Notes: a model not told the origin generated them from the letters alone. A stretch of DNA of 64,000 nucleotides from Methanoregulaceae archaeon (GCA_020850325.1 JADZEW010000021.1:164288-228287), one strand, 5' to 3'. Counted from the first letter of the stretch, positions 8,924 to 17,660 are shown. Translations and numbers: made by a program.

Positions 8924-8929
8924 GCGCGG

Positions 8930-8935
8930 AGTTTA
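8930..8935 (-). promoter_or_regulatory. -10 box of hutH
   Basis: TAAACT, 6 nt before the ATG, leaderless spacing. Confidence 0.55.
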
Positions 8936-8964
8936 CCGACGCGGTTCGGGTATCACCGAGTGCG

Positions 8965-9711
8965 GTGAAGCAACTCGAGGCTTACCTGGTTGAAGCTTCG
9001 GCAGCGCGAACGAGCCGCGCCCAACAGCGTGAAACCCTGACAACGATCACGACGATGATCGGTGTTGTCGTTGCCGCTGGACTGTTCTTCACGGTCTTCA
9101 AGAGCATCTGGTGGTCGATCGCCTCCTTCATCGTATGGACGTCGATCGTCAACGGTGGCATCCGTCGGGTGTTTGAGGCGCAAGATGAGCGCCGCAAGCG
9201 CGAGAACCCTCAGCAGGAAGAATCGAATGAGCGAATCGAGGAGCTGAATCGGTTCCGCATGCAGGGCACGTTGGCCGAACGGTTCCATCCAAAGGTGTTG
9301 GCGGCCCTTGATCGGTGCGCGGCTCTCGCCCTGCAGATTCGCAAGGCGGTCGATGACCCGCTGTGGCGTCAAAAGCACGCCGGGGCCGAATGGGAGAAGG
9401 TGATTCTTCAGGCAAAGGTTGCGGCTGACTCAACGATGGGCGGCGTGATACTAAGCTGTGTCGGCGGTTATCGCCCGAAGGGGATGCCGCGCAAGGTGTG
9501 GAAGGAGCAGGTCGATGCCGATCCCGAGTCGGCAGGTACGGTCGCCGCGCTCGCTACCTACGAACAAGAGCTTCAGCAACTCGCGGATGCGCTTGGGGTT
9601 GCCCCGGGTCATGGTTCTTCCGGCTCCCCGATCGGGCTGGTGCTTCAAAATCTGGCCGAGATCAAGGCCGCCGAACAGGAACTGGACGACCTCACGATCG
9701 GGCAGCAGTGA
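8965..9711 (+). CDS. Membrane protein of unknown function
   Basis: No family recognised. The 248-residue protein begins with a short cytoplasmic-type helix, then a hydrophobic hairpin of about 35 residues (MIGVVVAAGLFFTVFKSIWW and SIASFIVWTSIVNG) forming one or two membrane passes. A long charged helical region follows (AQDERRKRENPQQEESNERI), likely coiled coil, and then a soluble C-terminal part ending in a second helix (NLAEIKAAEQELDDLTIG). GTG 8965 is chosen because upstream codons overlap the hutH promoter; TATCAC 8 nt before it could be the -10. It stands alone between hutH and uvrA, so context gives no role. Confidence 0.7.
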   Translation: MKQLEAYLVEASAARTSRAQQRETLTTITTMIGVVVAAGLFFTVFKSIWWSIASFIVWTSIVNGGIRRVFEAQDERRKRENPQQEESNERIEELNRFRMQGTLAERFHPKVLAALDRCAALALQIRKAVDDPLWRQKHAGAEWEKVILQAKVAADSTMGGVILSCVGGYRPKGMPRKVWKEQVDADPESAGTVAALATYEQELQQLADALGVAPGHGSSGSPIGLVLQNLAEIKAAEQELDDLTIGQQ

Positions 9712-9720
9712 TTCTTATTG

Positions 9721-9894
9721 CTCGGATTGGCTCGGGTTGGTTCGGGTTGGCAACGGCTTTGTCTGTGTCAGCCAAAGGTAGCAAAAGGAAACCACGAGGT
9801 GCGAGGGTGGTTCGTACCTCGCTCCCAATCCGAACAAACCCGAACCAATCCGAGCCAACCCGAACCAAGCCGCGCCAACCCGGACCAACCCGAG
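9721..9894. repeat. Inverted arrays of a 10-bp unit upstream of uvrA
   Basis: Left arm 9721-9750: three 10-bp units of consensus YTCGGGTTGG. Right arm 9825-9894: seven 10-bp units of consensus CCAACCCGAR, the reverse complement. About 75 bp of non-repeated DNA lies between. The period is exactly 10 bp through the right arm. The array ends 36 bp before the uvrA -10 box. Similar units recur at 14661-14689 and, degenerate, at 47447-47481. Confidence 0.8.
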
Positions 9895-9929
9895 CAGTTC
9901 CTCAAGAGCACTCGTCAAGCGTCTACCGG

Positions 9930-9935
9930 TAAACT
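9930..9935 (+). promoter_or_regulatory. -10 box of the uvrA-half gene
   Basis: TAAACT, 9 nt before the ATG; no Shine-Dalgarno between. Confidence 0.55.
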
Positions 9936-9944
9936 TGCCCCTCC

Positions 9945-11816
9945 ATGGCTCAGGACAAGATCGTCGTAGTCGGAGCGCGCGAGAACAACCTCAAGAATGT
10001 GACCGTGGAGATTCCCCGCGATCAGCTTGTGGTGATCACCGGGCTCAGCGGTTCCGGCAAGTCCAGCCTCGCCTTTGACACGATTTACGCGGAGGGTCAG
10101 CGCCGCTATGTCGAGTCGCTCAGCGCTTACGCCCGCCAGTTTCTCGGTCAGATGGATAAGCCGGATGTCGACCACATCGACGGCCTCTCACCGGCGGTCA
10201 GCATCGACCAGAAGAGCGCCTCCAGGAACCCGCGCTCGACCGTTGGAACCGTCACGGAGATCTACGACTACCTGCGGATCCTCTTCGCCCGAGTCGGAAC
10301 TCCCTATTGCCCCAACGGGCATGGACCTATCCGACGCCAGTCTACTGACCAGATCGTAGACGCGGTGTGGGGGTTGCCCATCGGAGCGAAACTCCAAATC
10401 CTCGCGCCGGTGGTGCGCGGGCGGAAGGGCGAGTACAAGTCGGTCATCCTGGATGTCGCGAAGTCGGGCTACGTGCGCGTTCGGGTTGACGGAACGATGT
10501 ACGAGGTCACCGACGACATCCCGATGGACCGCTACAAGCAGCACACGATCGAGGTTGTGGTGGACCGGCTGATTCTCAAGGAAGGCATCGAGCGCAGGCT
10601 GACGGACTCGGTTGAAGCGGCCCTTAAGATGGGCAAGGGACTGGTCGCGGTCAGCTGGGAAGCCGATGACAAGAGCGGCGAGTTACTCTTCTCGGAGTCG
10701 TATTCCTGCGCAGAGTGCGGATTTTCGATGTCCGAACTCGAGCCCCGCGTGTTCTCGTTCAACTCGCCCTACGGCGCGTGCCCCGAGTGTACGGGTCTTG
10801 GCACCAAGACCGAGTTCGATCCCGAACTGATCATCCCCGACGCCTCAAAGCCGCTGCGTGATGGCGCGATCGCGCCGTTCGTGTACAAGTCGGGCGAGAA
10901 CAAGGACTGGTGGCCGGACGTGCTCGACGGAGTCGCCGCCGCGTTGGGGGGCGACGCTAGTCGTCCGGTCAGCGAACAGTCGGAAGAACTGATGGCGGCG
11001 GTTTGGCACGGCCTCCCCACCCCGATCGACGTCACGATGCACTACGGCCGCACGGTGCGCAAGTTCAAGCACCAGTGGGAAGGCGTGCAGGCGGCGCTGC
11101 GCAAGCGATACGTGCAGACCGAGAGTGACTGGGTAAAGAAAGACCTCGAGCAATACATGAGCACGCGGCCGTGTCCGGAGTGTCAGGGGCAACGCCTCAA
11201 ACCGGAAGTGCTCAGCGTGCGCTTGCCAAATGGACCCGCCGAAACGGTGTCGATCGCGCACGTGTCTCAGATGGCGGTAGGCAAGGCGCTGGCCTACTTC
11301 ACCTCGCTCCTGCCCCAGCTCGATTCGCGGCAGTCGGTGATCGCCGAGCGGGTGATCAAGGAGATCGTTGAGCGGCTTCGGTTCTTGAACGACGTGGGGC
11401 TTTCCTACCTGAACCTCGATCGCAACGCAAACACCTTGGCGGGCGGAGAAGCCCAGCGCATTCGGCTCGCCACACAGATCGGCTCGGGACTGATGGGGTG
11501 TTTGTACATCCTCGACGAGCCTTCGATCGGTCTCCATCAGCGCGACAACCGCAAGCTCATCGAGACATTGCAACGCCTACGCGACCTCGGCAACACGGTC
11601 ATCGTGGTCGAGCACGACGAAGAAACGATGCTCGCCGCCGACTGGCTGATCGAGTTGGGTCCTGGCGCGGGAGAGCACGGCGGCCAGATCATCGCTGAGG
11701 GACCCCCCGACATCTTTGTGAAGTCCGAGTGCCTAACCGCCGAGTACTTGAGCGGGCGGCGTGAGATCGAGGTTCCCGCCGTGCGCCGCGAGCCAAAGAG
11801 CCCCTGCCCGATCTAG
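9945..11816 (+). CDS. uvrA: UvrA, first ABC half only (623 residues)
   Basis: UvrA recognises bulky DNA damage with UvrB in nucleotide excision repair; typical proteins have about 940 residues and two ABC ATPase modules. Here the first module is complete: Walker [10 protein letters not shown] at 33-41, the UvrB-binding region, zinc cysteines CAEC and CPEC around residues 255-280, the insertion domain, ABC signature [12 protein letters not shown] near 498 and Walker B LYILDEPS near 520. The protein stops in the inter-module linker ([14 protein letters not shown]) at TAG. The second ATPase and its zinc finger are absent from any downstream frame; the convergent aldo-keto reductase gene begins within 4 bp. 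It could work as a homodimer of halves or be a truncated relic beside a full copy elsewhere. Confidence 0.88.
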   Translation: MAQDKIVVVGARENNLKNVTVEIPRDQLVVITGLSGSGKSSLAFDTIYAEGQRRYVESLSAYARQFLGQMDKPDVDHIDGLSPAVSIDQKSASRNPRSTVGTVTEIYDYLRILFARVGTPYCPNGHGPIRRQSTDQIVDAVWGLPIGAKLQILAPVVRGRKGEYKSVILDVAKSGYVRVRVDGTMYEVTDDIPMDRYKQHTIEVVVDRLILKEGIERRLTDSVEAALKMGKGLVAVSWEADDKSGELLFSESYSCAECGFSMSELEPRVFSFNSPYGACPECTGLGTKTEFDPELIIPDASKPLRDGAIAPFVYKSGENKDWWPDVLDGVAAALGGDASRPVSEQSEELMAAVWHGLPTPIDVTMHYGRTVRKFKHQWEGVQAALRKRYVQTESDWVKKDLEQYMSTRPCPECQGQRLKPEVLSVRLPNGPAETVSIAHVSQMAVGKALAYFTSLLPQLDSRQSVIAERVIKEIVERLRFLNDVGLSYLNLDRNANTLAGGEAQRIRLATQIGSGLMGCLYILDEPSIGLHQRDNRKLIETLQRLRDLGNTVIVVEHDEETMLAADWLIELGPGAGEHGGQIIAEGPPDIFVKSECLTAEYLSGRREIEVPAVRREPKSPCPI

Positions 11817-12796
11817 TCCCAGATCGGACGCCAGTTGCGGTCGAACGTGGTGGCTTCGGTCAACGCCATCATCTCTTCGGGCTGGAGTCGGTAGCCGACC
11901 GCGCCAAGCGCCTCGTCGAGTTGTCCGACATTGTTGGCCCCGACAATCGGAGCGCTGCACTCCGGTTGGGTCAGCAGCCACGCGAGCGCAGTCTGACCCA
12001 TGGATTTGCCGTTTTGATCCGCGATGTTGCGAAGCTGGTCGAGCGCATTCCAGCCCGCGTCGTTGCCGTACTTGCGGAGGTTGCCTTCGGCCCGGATGCT
12101 CGTCGGGGTCGAGTCTCGCTGGTACTTGCCGGTAAGGAAGCCGCCCGCGAGCGGGGAATAGGGAATGACGCCGATACCGTATCGGCGGCAGAGCGGCAAC
12201 GCTTCGTATTCGAACAGCCTTCGCTCCATCAGCGACCACTCGGGCTGATACGACACAAAGGCAGAAGCCTCATTCCGGTCCGAAGACCACAGCGCTTCCA
12301 TCAATCGCCAAGCCGGGTAGTTCGAGGCCCCGAGATACCGGACCTTACCAGCGCGGACGAGGTCGTCCAGAGCCCGGATCGTCTCGTCGATGGGGGTCGA
12401 GGTGTCGGCCCAGTGGCATTGGTAGAGGTCGATGTAGTCCGTTTGGAGTCGTCGAAGCGAGTCGTCGCACGCGCGGATGATGTGCGCTCGCGAAAGTCCC
12501 TCGCCGTTGGGCCCATCCCACATCCGCCCCCGCACTTTGGTGGCGAGTACAACGTTGTCGCGGTTACGCCGATCGGCCATCCATCGGCCAATGATCTCCT
12601 CGGTCTTCCCGCCGTGGGAGCCTTCTGCCCACGACGAGTAGATGTCGGCGGTGTCGATGAAGTTGCCGCCAGCTTCGATGAAGCGATCCATGATCGCAAA
12701 ACTTGTGGCTTCGTCAGCCGTCCAGCCGAACTGCATCGTGCCGAGGCAAAGCTCGGAGACGTCGAGGCCGCTTCGGCCGAGTTTACGAATATCCAT
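11813..12796 (-). CDS. Aldo/keto reductase
   Basis: NADPH-dependent carbonyl reductase of the (alpha/beta)8 AKR family, subfamily resembling YajO/YhdN-type oxidoreductases. In the 327 residues the catalytic tetrad is visible: Asp and Tyr in [12 protein letters not shown], Lys in [10 protein letters not shown] and His in LYQCHWAD. The NADP-binding tail is around [17 protein letters not shown]. The start overlaps the end of the PglD-like gene by 14 bp, so it is the third gene of a pglC-pglD-AKR operon and might act on a nucleotide-sugar-derived intermediate; that link is only positional. Its stop shares a CTAG with the convergent uvrA stop. Confidence 0.87.
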   Translation of the reverse strand: MDIRKLGRSGLDVSELCLGTMQFGWTADEATSFAIMDRFIEAGGNFIDTADIYSSWAEGSHGGKTEEIIGRWMADRRNRDNVVLATKVRGRMWDGPNGEGLSRAHIIRACDDSLRRLQTDYIDLYQCHWADTSTPIDETIRALDDLVRAGKVRYLGASNYPAWRLMEALWSSDRNEASAFVSYQPEWSLMERRLFEYEALPLCRRYGIGVIPYSPLAGGFLTGKYQRDSTPTSIRAEGNLRKYGNDAGWNALDQLRNIADQNGKSMGQTALAWLLTQPECSAPIVGANNVGQLDEALGAVGYRLQPEEMMALTEATTFDRNWRPIWD

Positions 12797-13412
12797 AGGG
12801 TCCCTTGGGCCAACGCGCCGGAACACCGACGGCAGTGACTCCGGCGGGGATGTCGCGAACAATCGCCGCGCCGGCTCCCACCGCTGCCCAGGCTCCAATC
12901 GTCACCCCCGGGCGAGTCGAACATCCAGCGCCGACCAGCGCCCCCTCTTCTACGGTGACCGTTCCCGCCAGGGTTGCTCCAACCGCGACATGGGCGAAGT
13001 CGTGGATCCGGCAGTCGTGATCTACCGACGCACAGGTGTTGATGATGACGCCGCGTCCAATGACCGCATCGGGGCCGACGCAGGAGCCGAAAGCGAGCAT
13101 CGAGCCCTCGCCGATCTGGGCGAAGCGGGAGACCGTTGCCCGCGGGTGGATGAGGGTGAGCCACGGGATCGAAGGGTGGTCCAGCATAATCCGGTGCCGA
13201 GCCGTGTTTGCGCCGACTCCTAGAGCCACCGCGTCGGCTTCATGCTGCGCCCACTCGGAAATCTCGCCGAGCACCGGGAATCCGAGAACCTTGGCGCCCT
13301 TGCGGTCGGGGTCGTCATCAAGGAATCCGGCGACCACGTGCCCCATTTCGAGCACGATGTCCGCGGCCACCTTGGCATGCCCGCCGGAACCGACAATGAG
13401 AACCCGCTTCAT
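12783..13412 (-). CDS. PglD/NeuD-family sugar acetyltransferase
   Basis: Left-handed beta-helix O/N-acetyltransferase that acetylates a UDP-amino sugar using acetyl-CoA, as PglD does in bacillosamine synthesis. The 209 residues begin with a Rossmann-like nucleotide-sugar-binding domain ([19 protein letters not shown]), then hexapeptide repeats from about residue 95 ([58 protein letters not shown]). The VDHDC histidine corresponds to the catalytic base of the family. It overlaps the PglC-like gene (ATGA) and the AKR gene, so the three form one operon for glycan building-block modification and transfer. The exact sugar is not determinable. Confidence 0.88.
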   Translation of the reverse strand: MKRVLIVGSGGHAKVAADIVLEMGHVVAGFLDDDPDRKGAKVLGFPVLGEISEWAQHEADAVALGVGANTARHRIMLDHPSIPWLTLIHPRATVSRFAQIGEGSMLAFGSCVGPDAVIGRGVIINTCASVDHDCRIHDFAHVAVGATLAGTVTVEEGALVGAGCSTRPGVTIGAWAAVGAGAAIVRDIPAGVTAVGVPARWPKGPYGYS

Positions 13413-13996
13413 CCCATGAACTCCGTCATCGTCGCGTGGCCTTCTTGCGACACGTCGGAACGCTTGACCACCTTAAGCACAGTCATCCAAAGAATTTTGA
13501 TGTCGAGGAGCAGGTTGTGGTTGTCCACGTACCAGACGTCCATCTTGAACCGCTCTTCCCAGGGAACGTTGTTGCGGCCGTTGACTTGCGCCCACCCGGT
13601 GATGCCGGGGCGAACGTAGTGGCGGCGGCGCTGCTCGGGCGTATAGCGGTCGAGATATTGCATGAGCAGGGGCCGCGGGCCGACCAGGCTCATGTCGCCC
13701 TTGAGCACATTCCATAGCTCGGGCAGTTCGTCGAGGCTGGTGCTGCGGAGGAGCTTGCCGAACTTGGGTAGGCGCTGGTCATCGGGGAGCAGGTTGCCGT
13801 CGGCATCCTTCGCGGTGGTCATGCTGCGGAACTTGACCATCTGAAACGGCTTGCCGTCCTTCCCCGGACGGGTCTGGGTGAAGAACACCGGCGCGCCAAG
13901 CTTGACCCGCACAAGGACGATCAAGACAAGGATCAGGGGCAGGAAGACGAGGAGCGCAATCGCCGACACCACCATATCGAAGAGGCGCTTCACCAT
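13409..13996 (-). CDS. Undecaprenyl-phosphate sugar-1-phosphate transferase, PglC-like
   Basis: Monotopic phosphoglycosyl transferase that starts a surface glycan by placing a sugar-phosphate on the polyprenyl carrier at the inner membrane. The 195-residue length is that of PglC, without the N-terminal transmembrane domain of WbaP/WcaJ. A reentrant membrane helix covers about residues 8-30. The signature [25 protein letters not shown] and [16 protein letters not shown] motifs are intact, with catalytic Asp-Glu in [11 protein letters not shown] 13996 lies 9 nt after TAAACT. It is the first gene of the operon with the PglD-like acetyltransferase and an aldo/keto reductase. Confidence 0.92.
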   Translation of the reverse strand: MVKRLFDMVVSAIALLVFLPLILVLIVLVRVKLGAPVFFTQTRPGKDGKPFQMVKFRSMTTAKDADGNLLPDDQRLPKFGKLLRSTSLDELPELWNVLKGDMSLVGPRPLLMQYLDRYTPEQRRRHYVRPGITGWAQVNGRNNVPWEERFKMDVWYVDNHNLLLDIKILWMTVLKVVKRSDVSQEGHATMTEFMG

Positions 13997-14005
13997 GAGA
14001 TTGGG

Positions 14006-14011
14006 AGTTTA
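14006..14011 (-). promoter_or_regulatory. -10 box of the pglC-like operon
   Basis: TAAACT, 9 nt before the ATG, same box and spacing as uvrA. Confidence 0.5.
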
Positions 14012-14095
14012 CACCGAGCGATGGCTGAGTTCATCCTCCACTTGCAGGGGAGGGGGTCGGGGGGTGGGGTCAACGCGGAACCCGCGCTCTTGATG

Positions 14096-14115
14096 CGCGG
14101 TACGAATCCCCCGCG
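14096..14115. repeat. REP-like hairpin left of hicBA
   Basis: CGCGG/CCGCG stem around loop TACGAATCCC, followed by GCCTCGTGG. It resembles the loop of the REP-like family (CACGANNCAT). A sister hairpin lies right of hicBA at 14623-14644. The remaining DNA between pglC and hicB is G-rich with nothing else recognised. Confidence 0.5.
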
Positions 14116-14172
14116 GCCTCGTGGGCCTGACTTCTCCGGAAAACTAAACCTCGTATTCCGGCACTCGGTTCG

Positions 14173-14178
14173 TATAAT
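14173..14178 (+). promoter_or_regulatory. -10 box of hicBA
   Basis: Perfect TATAAT, 6 nt before the hicB ATG; the GGAGG that follows is inside the 6-nt gap and too close to act as a normal ribosome site. Confidence 0.65.
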
Positions 14179-14184
14179 GGAGGC

Positions 14185-14388
14185 ATGGAGCTCGAAATCG
14201 TGACCGAGCAAGAAACGGACGGTCGTTGGATTGCCGAGATTCTGCTTCTGCCGGGTTGCATGGTCTACGGCGAAACGGAGTCGGACGCGCGATCAAAAGT
14301 ACAAGCATTGGCGCTGCGCGTCATCGCCGATCGAATCGAGCATGGAGAGGGTGCCCCCTTGCTAACCGTGACCTTCAAGGCCGCATGA
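14185..14388 (+). CDS. hicB: HicB-type antitoxin, short form
   Basis: Antitoxin that neutralises HicA. The 67 residues hold only the partial RNase H-like fold: EIVTEQETDGRWIAEILLLPGCMVYGETESDA is the classic HicB N-terminal pattern. The C-terminal helix-turn-helix or ribbon-helix-helix DNA-binding domain of longer HicB proteins is missing, so autorepression would need another route. The stop overlaps the hicA start (ATGA), and the antitoxin is encoded first. It starts 6 nt after TATAAT with apparently no leader. Confidence 0.85.
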   Translation: MELEIVTEQETDGRWIAEILLLPGCMVYGETESDARSKVQALALRVIADRIEHGEGAPLLTVTFKAA

Positions 14389-14600
14389 CGGAGTTTGGGT
14401 CTGCAAAGGGCGCGGAAGTCTTGAAGGCTCTGCTAAAGGCGGGATGGACGATGAAGCGGACAACAGGATCGCACCGAGTCTTGTCCAAGCCAGGCATGAG
14501 CGATTACGTGTTCTCTTTCCGCGACTCGGAGGAAGTCGGCCCCAGAATGCTGGCTCGTATCAGTCGGGCCACTGGACTAAGACCCCAAGACTTGAGATAG
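14385..14600 (+). CDS. hicA: HicA-type mRNA interferase toxin
   Basis: Small double-stranded-RNA-binding-fold toxin that cleaves mRNA independently of the ribosome. The 71 residues include the expected fold, with catalytic histidine in KRTTGSHRVLSKPG near residue 29 and a C-terminal helix ARISRATGL. It follows hicB with a 4-bp ATGA overlap. A hairpin GATAGG/CCTATC (14596-14620) covers the stop codon and may be a terminator or RNA-stability element. Function is inferred from family and gene pairing. Confidence 0.85.
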   Translation: MTEFGSAKGAEVLKALLKAGWTMKRTTGSHRVLSKPGMSDYVFSFRDSEEVGPRMLARISRATGLRPQDLR

Positions 14601-14622
14601 GACATTGGGCAGTCCCTATCAT

Positions 14623-14644
14623 GCGCGGCATGACGCCCCCGCGC
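14623..14644. repeat. REP-like hairpin right of hicBA
   Basis: GCGCGG/CCGCGC stem around loop CATGACGCCC, followed by TCCTCGTGG. Similar over about 40 bp to 14091-14133 on the other side of hicBA. Confidence 0.5.
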
Positions 14645-14660
14645 TCCTCGTGGCCTTCAG

Positions 14661-14689
14661 CCAATCCGAGCCGCCCGAGCCAACCCGAA
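14661..14689 (+). repeat. Three 10-bp CCAACCCGAR-type units
   Basis: CCAATCCGAG, a 9-bp CCGCCCGAG and CCAACCCGAA, matching the right-arm units upstream of uvrA in the same orientation relative to the following gene. Ends 14 bp before the HIT-gene -10 box. Confidence 0.65.
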
Positions 14690-14703
14690 CAAAGTCCCCG
14701 TGC

Positions 14704-14709
14704 GATAAT
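14704..14709 (+). promoter_or_regulatory. -10 box of the HIT/glcD operon
   Basis: GATAAT, 5 nt before the ATG. Confidence 0.45.
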
Positions 14710-14714
14710 CAACC

Positions 14715-15221
14715 ATGAGCGAACGGCTTTGGGCACCTTGGCGGCTGACGTACATCGAATCGGCGAGCAAGCCCGAGCCCGGGGCGACCAGTTGCATCTT
14801 CGTCGACCTGCCAGCGCAGACTGACGACCGCAAGAATCTCATCCTGTTCCGAGGCCAAACCGCGTTTGTCATGCTCAACGCCTTCCCCTACACGAACGGC
14901 CATCTGATGGTTGCTCCATACCGCCATACGAACGACATCGCCGAGCTGAACGACGATGAACTGCTCGAGATCAATCAGCTCGTCGCATGGTGCACACGCT
15001 GGATTCGCAACGCCTATCGCCCGGACGGATTCAACATCGGCGTCAACGTGGGGCGGGCGGCGGGGGCGGGGATCCCCACCCACATCCACTGGCACATCGT
15101 GCCACGCTGGGACGGCGACACCAACTTCATGACCACCGTCGGCGAGGTGCGTGTCATGCCGCAGAGTCTGGAAGACAGCTACGATCGGCTCAAAGCGTTT
15201 GTGGACGAAGCGCACCCATGA
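14715..15221 (+). CDS. HIT-family nucleotide hydrolase/phosphorylase
   Basis: Histidine-triad protein acting on AMP-linked nucleotides such as Ap4A or AMP-lysine. The 168 residues start with SERLWAPWRLTYIES, the pattern of the Ap4A-phosphorylase-like branch. NPAFPYTNGHLMVAP-type motif is seen as LNAFPYTNGHLMVAPYRH, and the triad is HIHWHIVPRW near residue 128, with the middle histidine as nucleophile. ATG 14715 lies 5 nt after GATAAT. Its stop overlaps the start of the FAD-oxidase gene, so they are co-translated; no metabolic link is obvious. Confidence 0.88.
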   Translation: MSERLWAPWRLTYIESASKPEPGATSCIFVDLPAQTDDRKNLILFRGQTAFVMLNAFPYTNGHLMVAPYRHTNDIAELNDDELLEINQLVAWCTRWIRNAYRPDGFNIGVNVGRAAGAGIPTHIHWHIVPRWDGDTNFMTTVGEVRVMPQSLEDSYDRLKAFVDEAHP

Positions 15222-16636
15222 GTTTGCGCGAAGATCTGGCACGGATCGTCGGGGCCGACGCGGTTCGGGATTCGGAGGCCGCTCGCCAGGTCTATGACGG
15301 AGACGCGTATCCGATCGAGCGCTCTAAGCCCCTTTGTATCGCGTTCCCGAAGAACACCGACCAGGTCGCGCAGTTGGTGCGCTACTGCGTGGCGCACGAC
15401 GTTCCGTTCACTCCGCGCGGAGCGGGAACGGGCCTGAGCGGCGGGGCCATGCCCGCGCTCGGCGGGGTGGTGGTATCGACCAAGCGGATGACCGCGATTC
15501 TCGAGATCGACGTCGCCAACCGGCGGCTGCGGGCCCAGTCCGGGATCGCGAACAAGCGAATCTCGGATGCCGTCGCCCAGTTCGGTCTCCACTTCGCCCC
15601 CGATCCATCTTCGCAAAGTGTCTCCACATTGGGCGGGAACATCGCCGAGAACGCCGGCGGCCCGCACACGCTCAAGTACGGCGTCACCGTGCGCCACATC
15701 CTGAGCGCAACTTTGGTGCTGCCGGATGGAGACGTCGTCGAACTCGGGCGAGGCGTTCCGGGTGGGCCGGGGCTCGATCTGCTGGGCGTCGTGGTGGGAT
15801 CCGAGGGCACGACGGGCATCGTCACCGAGGCGACGGTTCGCTTGACCCCGCTGCCTGCGGCGGTCCGCACGACCTTAGCCGCGTTCCCAAGCGTCCGCGC
15901 CGCCACCGAGTGCGTGGCGGGCATCATCTCGGCGGGGGTGATTCCTGCGGCGATGGAGTTGATGGATCGCGGCATTTTGGGTGCCCTGCGCGCGGCCTTC
16001 GGGCTGACCTATCCGGAAGATGCGGCGGCCCTGCTGCTCATCGAATGCGACGGTTTGCCCGAATCGGTTGAACGCGAGCAGGCCGTGGTGGAGGCGGAGT
16101 GCCGCGAGCGTGGCGCCCTCGAAGTTCGAGTTGCTCAGAGCGAGGCCGAGCGGCAGAGCTTGTGGGTGGCGCGCAAGAAAGGCATCGGGGCGATGGGGCG
16201 GCTCGCGCCGACCATTGTCACCCACGACGGGGTCATCCCCCGATCGCAACTTCCCCAAATGCTCGAAGATGTCGCCGAAATCGCGGCTGCACACGGGCTG
16301 TCGGTCGCGAACCTGTTTCACGCCGGCGACGGCAACCTGCACCCATGCATCTACTTTGACGAGCGCGAGCCGGGGATCGTGGAGCGGGTCATTTCCGCGG
16401 GCGAGCAGATTCTGCGCAAGTGCGTCGAGCTTGGCGGCTCGGTGAGCGGCGAGCACGGGATCGGCGTCGAGAAGATGGATTTGCTGACGCTGATGTTCTC
16501 GCCGGACGATCTCGAAGTCCAGGCACGGACCAAGGCGATCTTTAACCCGGGATCACTTGGGAACCCATGCAAAATCCTTCCCAATCAGAAGGGATGCCAC
16601 GAGCACCGGATGCGTTGGCGTGGGGCCGCGACCTAG
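15218..16636 (+). CDS. FAD-linked oxidase, glycolate/D-lactate dehydrogenase GlcD-like
   Basis: Oxidises a 2-hydroxyacid with FAD, in the VAO/PCMH family. The 472 residues show the FAD-binding N-terminal domain (TPRGAGTGLSGGAMPALGGVVV near residue 70, LGGNIAENAGGPHTLKYGVT near 140) and the C-terminal oxidase domain with NLFHAGDGNLHP and the GSVSGEHGIG motif near residue 410. The final residues beyond CKILPNQ are not family-like. GlcE/GlcF partners are not adjacent, so it may act alone or with distant subunits. It overlaps the HIT gene at its start and shares a CTAG stop overlap with the convergent gene. Confidence 0.88.
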   Translation: MSLREDLARIVGADAVRDSEAARQVYDGDAYPIERSKPLCIAFPKNTDQVAQLVRYCVAHDVPFTPRGAGTGLSGGAMPALGGVVVSTKRMTAILEIDVANRRLRAQSGIANKRISDAVAQFGLHFAPDPSSQSVSTLGGNIAENAGGPHTLKYGVTVRHILSATLVLPDGDVVELGRGVPGGPGLDLLGVVVGSEGTTGIVTEATVRLTPLPAAVRTTLAAFPSVRAATECVAGIISAGVIPAAMELMDRGILGALRAAFGLTYPEDAAALLLIECDGLPESVEREQAVVEAECRERGALEVRVAQSEAERQSLWVARKKGIGAMGRLAPTIVTHDGVIPRSQLPQMLEDVAEIAAAHGLSVANLFHAGDGNLHPCIYFDEREPGIVERVISAGEQILRKCVELGGSVSGEHGIGVEKMDLLTLMFSPDDLEVQARTKAIFNPGSLGNPCKILPNQKGCHEHRMRWRGAAT

Positions 16637-17151
16637 CCGCCGTAGCCGCCGCGACGCGTAGGCTTGGGCGACAGACGCGGATCTTCCGGAACGACCACGG
16701 TGATGCCGCTGGTGTACCACGGGAACTTCTCGTTCACCTTGTTGCCGTACCAGTAGCTTCCCGTCGAGAGATTCCGGTCGAACTCGCCAGTCAATCGAAT
16801 CTTGCTGTTGCCTTTGACGTAGCCGAGCAGGTTGCTGCCAAACCACTGAATGCCGCGCCACGAGCCCTCGACGGTGATGCGGCCCTTGCCGTAGTACGCC
16901 TTCCGCTTCATGCGAGGGTCATCAAACTCAAGCTTGAGGTTGCCCTCGGTTCGCACCGTGCCCGTAACTTCGATGAGCAGAACAGTGCCTTCAAAGCTGA
17001 ATGAGGTCAGGCCCTTGCCGTCGATCATCTTGAAACTTCCGATCGACGTTTGCAGGTTGATGGTGTCGCTCAGGCCTTGGGCATGGGAGAATCCCAGCAT
17101 CGCAAGGGCAACTCCGGCGGTTCCGGTTCGAAAGAGGGCGCGCGTACTCAT
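16633..17151 (-). CDS. Secreted protein of unknown function
   Basis: The 172-residue protein has a clear signal peptide (STRALFRTGTAGVALAMLG then FSHAQG). The mature part is rich in beta-strand-like alternation (LTSFSFEGTVLLIEVTGTV, GKGRITVEGSWRGIQWFG), resembling an OstA/LptA-like or simple beta-sandwich layout, but no family motif was recognised. It ends in a Gly/Tyr tail (TRRGGYGG). ATG 17151 is chosen over the ATG at 17169 because it starts directly before the signal peptide. It stands alone, convergent with the FAD oxidase. Confidence 0.7.
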   Translation of the reverse strand: MSTRALFRTGTAGVALAMLGFSHAQGLSDTINLQTSIGSFKMIDGKGLTSFSFEGTVLLIEVTGTVRTEGNLKLEFDDPRMKRKAYYGKGRITVEGSWRGIQWFGSNLLGYVKGNSKIRLTGEFDRNLSTGSYWYGNKVNEKFPWYTSGITVVVPEDPRLSPKPTRRGGYGG

Positions 17152-17210
17152 CGGTAGGTGTAAACGCAATTATGGCGCGATTGGTGCCCCGGCTGTGGAT
17201 TCACCCTCAA

Positions 17211-17660
17211 TCAGCCGTTTCTCAGCTCGGAAACCCGGCGCAGGGCAGCTTGAATCGTTCCTAACTTGAGTTGGCCCTCGATGTACCCGTCGCAGAATCG
17301 CTCGGCCCGAACACAGAGCACGAAGTAGCGCCGAATCTGATCCAACGTTGCTCCGGCGATCTCAGCTTCCGAGGTGATGACCCGAGCCGTGTCTAAGCCG
17401 GGCTCGGTGCCCGGTGCGTCTTCGGGCAATACGCTGTAGGGGTCGATCCGGCAGGTCGATCCGAAGCAGAGATTTCGGAATTCTTCCACCTTCTCGTGGT
17501 ACTCCGGGTAGGGCAATCGGTGAACGAGCCGACCCTCGATCATTTCCGGCTCGAACTTGATCCACGTAGCGGGGACGAAGCTCGGCTCCTCGAAAATGGG
17601 CAGATACGCCAGCATCCGAGCCATATCTTCCGACGTCCAGGGCTCGTAGGGGATGTTCAT
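17211..17660 (-). CDS. DUF6508-like protein
   Basis: The 149-residue cytoplasmic-looking protein matches the pattern I associate with DUF6508: an N-terminal stretch on being a short helix and FVPATWIKFEPEMIEGRLVHRLPYPEYHEKVEEF, and a C-terminal LDQIRRYFVLCVRAERFCDGYIEG block. The function of that family is not known to me. ATG 17660 follows TATGAT by 6 nt; the six bases between are GGAGGA, too close for normal ribosome binding. It is divergent from ccmE across about 60 bp. Confidence 0.65.
   Translation of the reverse strand: MNIPYEPWTSEDMARMLAYLPIFEEPSFVPATWIKFEPEMIEGRLVHRLPYPEYHEKVEEFRNLCFGSTCRIDPYSVLPEDAPGTEPGLDTARVITSEAEIAGATLDQIRRYFVLCVRAERFCDGYIEGQLKLGTIQAALRRVSELRNG

Noticed and set aside
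9825..9894. CRISPR-like array
   Set aside because: Units are only 10 bp with no spacers and no cas genes.
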